DNA of 64,000 nucleotides, from the NCBI GenBank assembly GCA_902806565.1, contig CADCXA010000041.1, positions 1-64,000 of the forward strand. The letters are read 5' to 3'. The stretch's first letter is position 1; each line of letters begins with the position of its first letter. The position numbers and the translations under genes were made by a program. The notes beneath the pieces were generated by a model. That model had not been told where the DNA came from. It did not search any database and was given only the letters and a program-made list of their open reading frames with translations. This document shows, in pieces, positions 60,798 to 64,000 of this stretch. Source of the DNA: Hypoxylon rubiginosum (Eukaryota > Ascomycota > Sordariomycetes > Xylariales > Hypoxylaceae).

Positions 60798-62699
60798 ATG
60801 GTCGGCATTGCTGGGAAATCGCAGGCATGTCACACCTGCAGGCAGAAGAGGCTCCGAGTACGTGATACGTGATACGTGATACAACAGCATATCCACTTAT
60901 CTGCTACCCAGCACTTGTAGCGTCGAATTTTGCTAATAAAACTCCCCTCATTAGTGCGATATGAGGCGGCCCGTCTGCCGAAAGTGCATCAAGGCGAAAC
61001 GAACATGTACTGGCTACGACCGGGATCTTATCTTCGTCAATAGGACTCCCTCGAGCTCGTCGGCCACCGCGACGTCGGTGCTAGCCGAGCGCAAAGCTCT
61101 ACGGCAGCTGAAAGACGCCGCCTTAGCCAATCCAACGTCGGAGGCCGACCTGCATTCTTTATTTTCCGAGTCACGCCATAGCTGCTGCGAGTTTCGAAAG
61201 TACGCCGTCAGGCTGCTGGAGGCCACGTATCTTCCGAAGCGGCCCGTCTCCACCTCCGAGGGGAGCTTCTCGTGGGCGTACCGTCTATCAGATCTACTCA
61301 AGCCCAGCAAAGCACTGGATACTTCGCTCTTCGCATTCTGCCTTTCCCAGCTGCATGTTACCGGCAAGGGCTGCGCCTCGCTTTACCAATGTCTTGACCA
61401 ATACAACACCGCTCTGCGATACCTTTATGCCGACCTGGACGACCCGGAAAAGCGGTCTCAGGAAGAGACATTGGCCGCCATTATAGTGTTATCGACATGT
61501 GAGGTACATACAGAAAGCCCCCCAACGCGACCCCATACATCCCCCGCACTCACAGCCTCTATCGTGTAACATTGACTGACCATGGTTTCTAGCTCTATGT
61601 GTGTCCTGTATCGACCGGCTGGAGTGTCCATGCACATGGCATCGCGGAGGTTCTACGATTACGTGATCCGGAAACCACCAATACTCCAGCATGGCGACAC
61701 CTGTTCTCGCGTATGAGGCTGGTCTGCGTAAGTTCTGCTCGAGTTTTACCCTTTCCGTCGTTCCTCCAATCTAATGATTTTTGACAGACTATTGAAGCAT
61801 TGACGAAGCGACAAGCTCAAATTCTTAAAAACGACATATGGCGACAGATTGTGACTAAGTCTAACGTCAGTGGTCCTCTTGACGAGGTTTTCCAGATGGC
61901 TGGAGACATTCCTATTTTACTCGAGCGAGCAGTTTCTCTTGCTTCGATTACTGACCGAGGTACTCTCCTCAGAGAGTCAGCGGCAGTCGCACAATCGCTA
62001 TTAGCCATGGTGAAGTCATTCGACCTGTGGCTCGATGAATGCTGGAAGGCTACGACAGCTCTTCGAGTCTGGCCGGTACCGAGTCGCGTAGCGAATCCGG
62101 CCGATGTTGATCCTTCGAACAGCACCTTTCCGTTCTGCTTCGAGTTCGAATCCCTCGTTGTCGCTGTTCCTGTCATCATGTGCTGGGGGACCGCCGCTCA
62201 GCTATATAGCAACGTTATCCAAATACACGACCTTGTCGAAGCAAGACTCGATCGCCGCATCACGCTCCAATATCTCCTATCTCAAGCTGATACCACCGTA
62301 GTAGATGCGGCGGGTACGTCGGAAGCTTCGAGCCAGAATACCCCATTGCCCACTGCAGACAAGGTCCGTTCCATACAAGACATTCGCGATGAGGGGACAA
62401 AAATGGCACGCAATGTATGCCGATCACTCGAGTATCTGCATCGGATAGAGATGGGAACGTACGGCGGCCACGCGACGACGTATCCGGCCTGGAGCGCCCG
62501 ACAGTACTTTCGCCTGCATCCAGGCCACGAGCGAGAGGCATCGTGGCTGCAGAGCATGCATAAGATGGAAGGACCTGGGACGCGCTGGGGGCTGGCGCTG
62601 ATGACGTTCACAGATATCGACGAGCCGTTGGCAGGTTTCCGCGAAGGTAAGACTCGAGTAAGACGCGAGCAAGACTCAGCGAGGGTTGAGCTTGTGTAA
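60798..62699 (+). CDS. Zn2Cys6 fungal transcription factor
   Basis: Exons 60798-60857, 60955-61503, 61593-61727 and 61788-62699 join in frame to 551 residues. The first intron (97 nt) interrupts the zinc cluster. Splicing restores CHTCRQKRLRC and DMRRPVCRKCIKAKRTC, an exact C-x2-C-x6-C-x6-C-x2-C-x6-C binuclear cluster, at residues 11-38. Without the first exon only half of the cluster would be seen. The remainder is the helical fungal regulator domain (DUF3468/Fungal_trans_2 type), with LPKRPVSTSEGSF and a long C-terminal helical region. A GAAG|GTAAGA near 62646 could be a further splice donor, changing the last residues. It is a nuclear regulator of unknown targets. Next to an MFS transporter it might control that gene or, formerly, the polyketide cluster. 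Confidence 0.88.
60858..60882. repeat. ACGTGAT tandem triplicate in intron 1 of the regulator
   Basis: GTACGTGATACGTGATACGT starts at the donor. The seven-base unit occurs three times, so the splice donor GTACGT is followed by further ACGTGAT units. Confidence 0.7.
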
Positions 62700-63211
62700 T
62701 GTCAGCGAGATTCGATCTTACCAAAAAAAAACCCGAGGACGCGATATTCCGAATAATGGGGAGATGACTGGATGCATTACAAACTAGACGCATTACAAAT
62801 TCATTTTCTGATATCATGTTGGATCGCATAGGGAAGTCTTACTTCGATGTTTGCGAACGCTTGTTGGTGACCCGCGTAATATCTGTACCTGATCCTCAGT
62901 ACAGGGTGGGAACCAATCGGCTCCCCTGACGAGAAGTCGCCGGCTTCTGGCGCGGCACTTATATGTGCCAAGCATTTTCGACGAAACATGATACCGTATT
63001 AGGAAGTATGTCACTCATATCTATTTATTGGTCCGTACCTGCTAGGTAAGTGTCTGCGAAGACAACTGATGGACTGTCTCTTGTTATCCCCGATCATGTC
63101 CTTCGGCGATCTCGAATATTTTGTGCATTTGTAGGGCATCAGGTCACTCTTTAAAATTTCTTCTTCTTGTTAACCATTAACCATCAACTCCTTTCTTCAT
63201 CTTCGTATGGC
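62700..63211. other. intergenic region, regulator to transporter
   Basis: 3' flank of the regulator and promoter side of the MFS gene, with TTTCTTCTTCTTG and CTCCTTTCTTCATCTTCG pyrimidine tracts just before the ATG. Minus-strand ORFs here show no domain. Confidence 0.45.
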
Positions 63212-64000
63212 ATGATGGATCCAAACGCGGATGCCAATTCTCAGACCTCTACTACCCACGAAGACTCGAGAGGTCGTGACGCCGAGAAGACGACTATCGA
63301 TAACCTCGAAAATGGGACCCTTTTCGTGTCTACACCACAGGAAACACGAGAATCAGCTCCTGCAGGGCCTGATCCAAATGCATTCCCGGATGGCGGCTTT
63401 CAGGCGTGGCTCTGCATTGCTGGCGGGTTCTGTACCATCTTTTCAAGCTTCGGCTGGGTGAACTGTACGACACCAATCCTTCGATGCTTATGATGCATCT
63501 CGCTAATGAGATACTAGGTATCGGCGTTTTCCAGGATTACTATCAGGCCAATCAGCTTTCATCTTATTCGTCCAGCTCAGTAGCATGGATACCAGCAATG
63601 GAATCCTTCATGCTATTCTTCTTCGTGAGTTCCTCATGCACTTCCTTGAATTTATCATATTAACTATGTGATTGCAAGGGTCTATTTTCCGGCAGGGCGA
63701 CCGACAACTTCGGCCCGCGATGGCCTCTGCTTTTCGGGTCCGTTCTGCATGTTTTTGGGTTGATGATGGTCTCGATTTCTACAGAGTACTATCAGATATT
63801 CCTTTCCCAGTCCATTGTCAGTGGAATCGGGACTAGTTTTCTATTCTATCCTAGTGAGCGAATTCACGTCTCTTATCATCACAGAACCCCTTTCTGACAG
63901 TGCTTAGCGATTGCTGCGGCAGGGACTTGGTTTAAGAGGCATCGAGCCCTCGCGTTCGGCATCATGGTCTCTGGATCTAGCCTCGGCGGCGTCGTACTCC
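63212..64000 (+). CDS. MFS transporter, monocarboxylate-permease type (partial)
   Basis: Exons 63212-63464, 63518-63624, 63679-63853 and 63908 to beyond the window end join in frame; introns are 53, 54 and 54 nt. ATG 63212 (MMDPNADANS) is chosen because earlier in-frame sequence has the look of a leader. After ~60 polar residues comes PDGGFQAWLCIAGGFC, the usual first helix of fungal monocarboxylate transporter-like proteins, then GVFQDYYQ, SSSVAWIPAMESFMLFFFG, GRATDNFGPRWPLL (MFS loop), ISTEYYQIFLSQSIVSGIGT, AAAGTWFKRHRALAFGIMVS and SGSSLGGVV. About half of the 12 helices are visible. Substrate unknown; plasma membrane likely. It lies 510 bp from the Zn2Cys6 gene in the same direction. Confidence 0.88.

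Noticed and set aside
1..64000. CRISPR arrays, operons, bacterial promoters, rRNA genes, telomere repeats
   Set aside because: None is present. The window is fungal nuclear DNA; repeats are LTRs, microsatellites and one MITE.

Overview
The window reads as nuclear DNA of a filamentous ascomycete (Pezizomycotina, probably a Sordariomycete). Genes are split by short introns of about 50-100 nt with GTNNGT donors, CTAAC-like branch points and YAG acceptors. The window holds a complete Sec61 alpha, a Zn2Cys6 regulator and polyketide-synthase debris. It alternates between ordinary mixed-base DNA and blocks made almost only of A and T. The AT blocks carry the expected mark of repeat-induced point mutation (RIP): almost no CpA or TpG, no long reading frame, and recognisable long direct repeats that are the remains of LTR retrotransposons.

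Layout. 1-22800: AT block (open to the left) with at least two LTR elements (LTR pairs at 2491/10064 and 12541/17608), an extra LTR copy at 11541 and two closer repeat pairs. 22800-36990: gene island with an alpha/beta hydrolase carrying a one-base frameshift, a truncated FAD-linked oxidase pseudogene, a TIR transposon (MITE) containing a tRNA-like segment, an intact two-exon protein kinase, a HET-domain remnant, an acyl-CoA thioesterase pseudogene, the last ~130 residues of a highly reducing PKS on the other strand, a small coiled-coil gene, and an intact mitochondrial membrane protein gene. 36990-44650: AT block, mostly one LTR element whose two LTRs lie 6643 bp apart. 44650-57200: gene island with a truncated P450, two more small coiled-coil genes, a reading frame broken by three TAG codons, then a housekeeping run: gamma-butyrobetaine dioxygenase, tRNA dimethylallyltransferase, and Sec61 alpha divergent from the latter. 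57200-59200: short AT block. 59200-64000: a poorly supported gene at the block edge, a complete Zn2Cys6 regulator, and the 5' part of a monocarboxylate-type MFS transporter that runs off the window.

Two themes stand out. First, the hydrolase, FAD oxidase, thioesterase, PKS and P450 remnants look like a decayed polyketide cluster broken up between RIPed transposon blocks. The Zn2Cys6 regulator and MFS transporter at the right edge may be surviving members or may be unrelated. Second, three short charged coiled-coil genes (34568-34903, 47039-47302, 48633-48941) each appear to have one 5'UTR intron ending just before the start codon and an intronless reading frame. Two of them share start-codon context. 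They look like an undescribed, fast-evolving family living in the islands beside the AT blocks.
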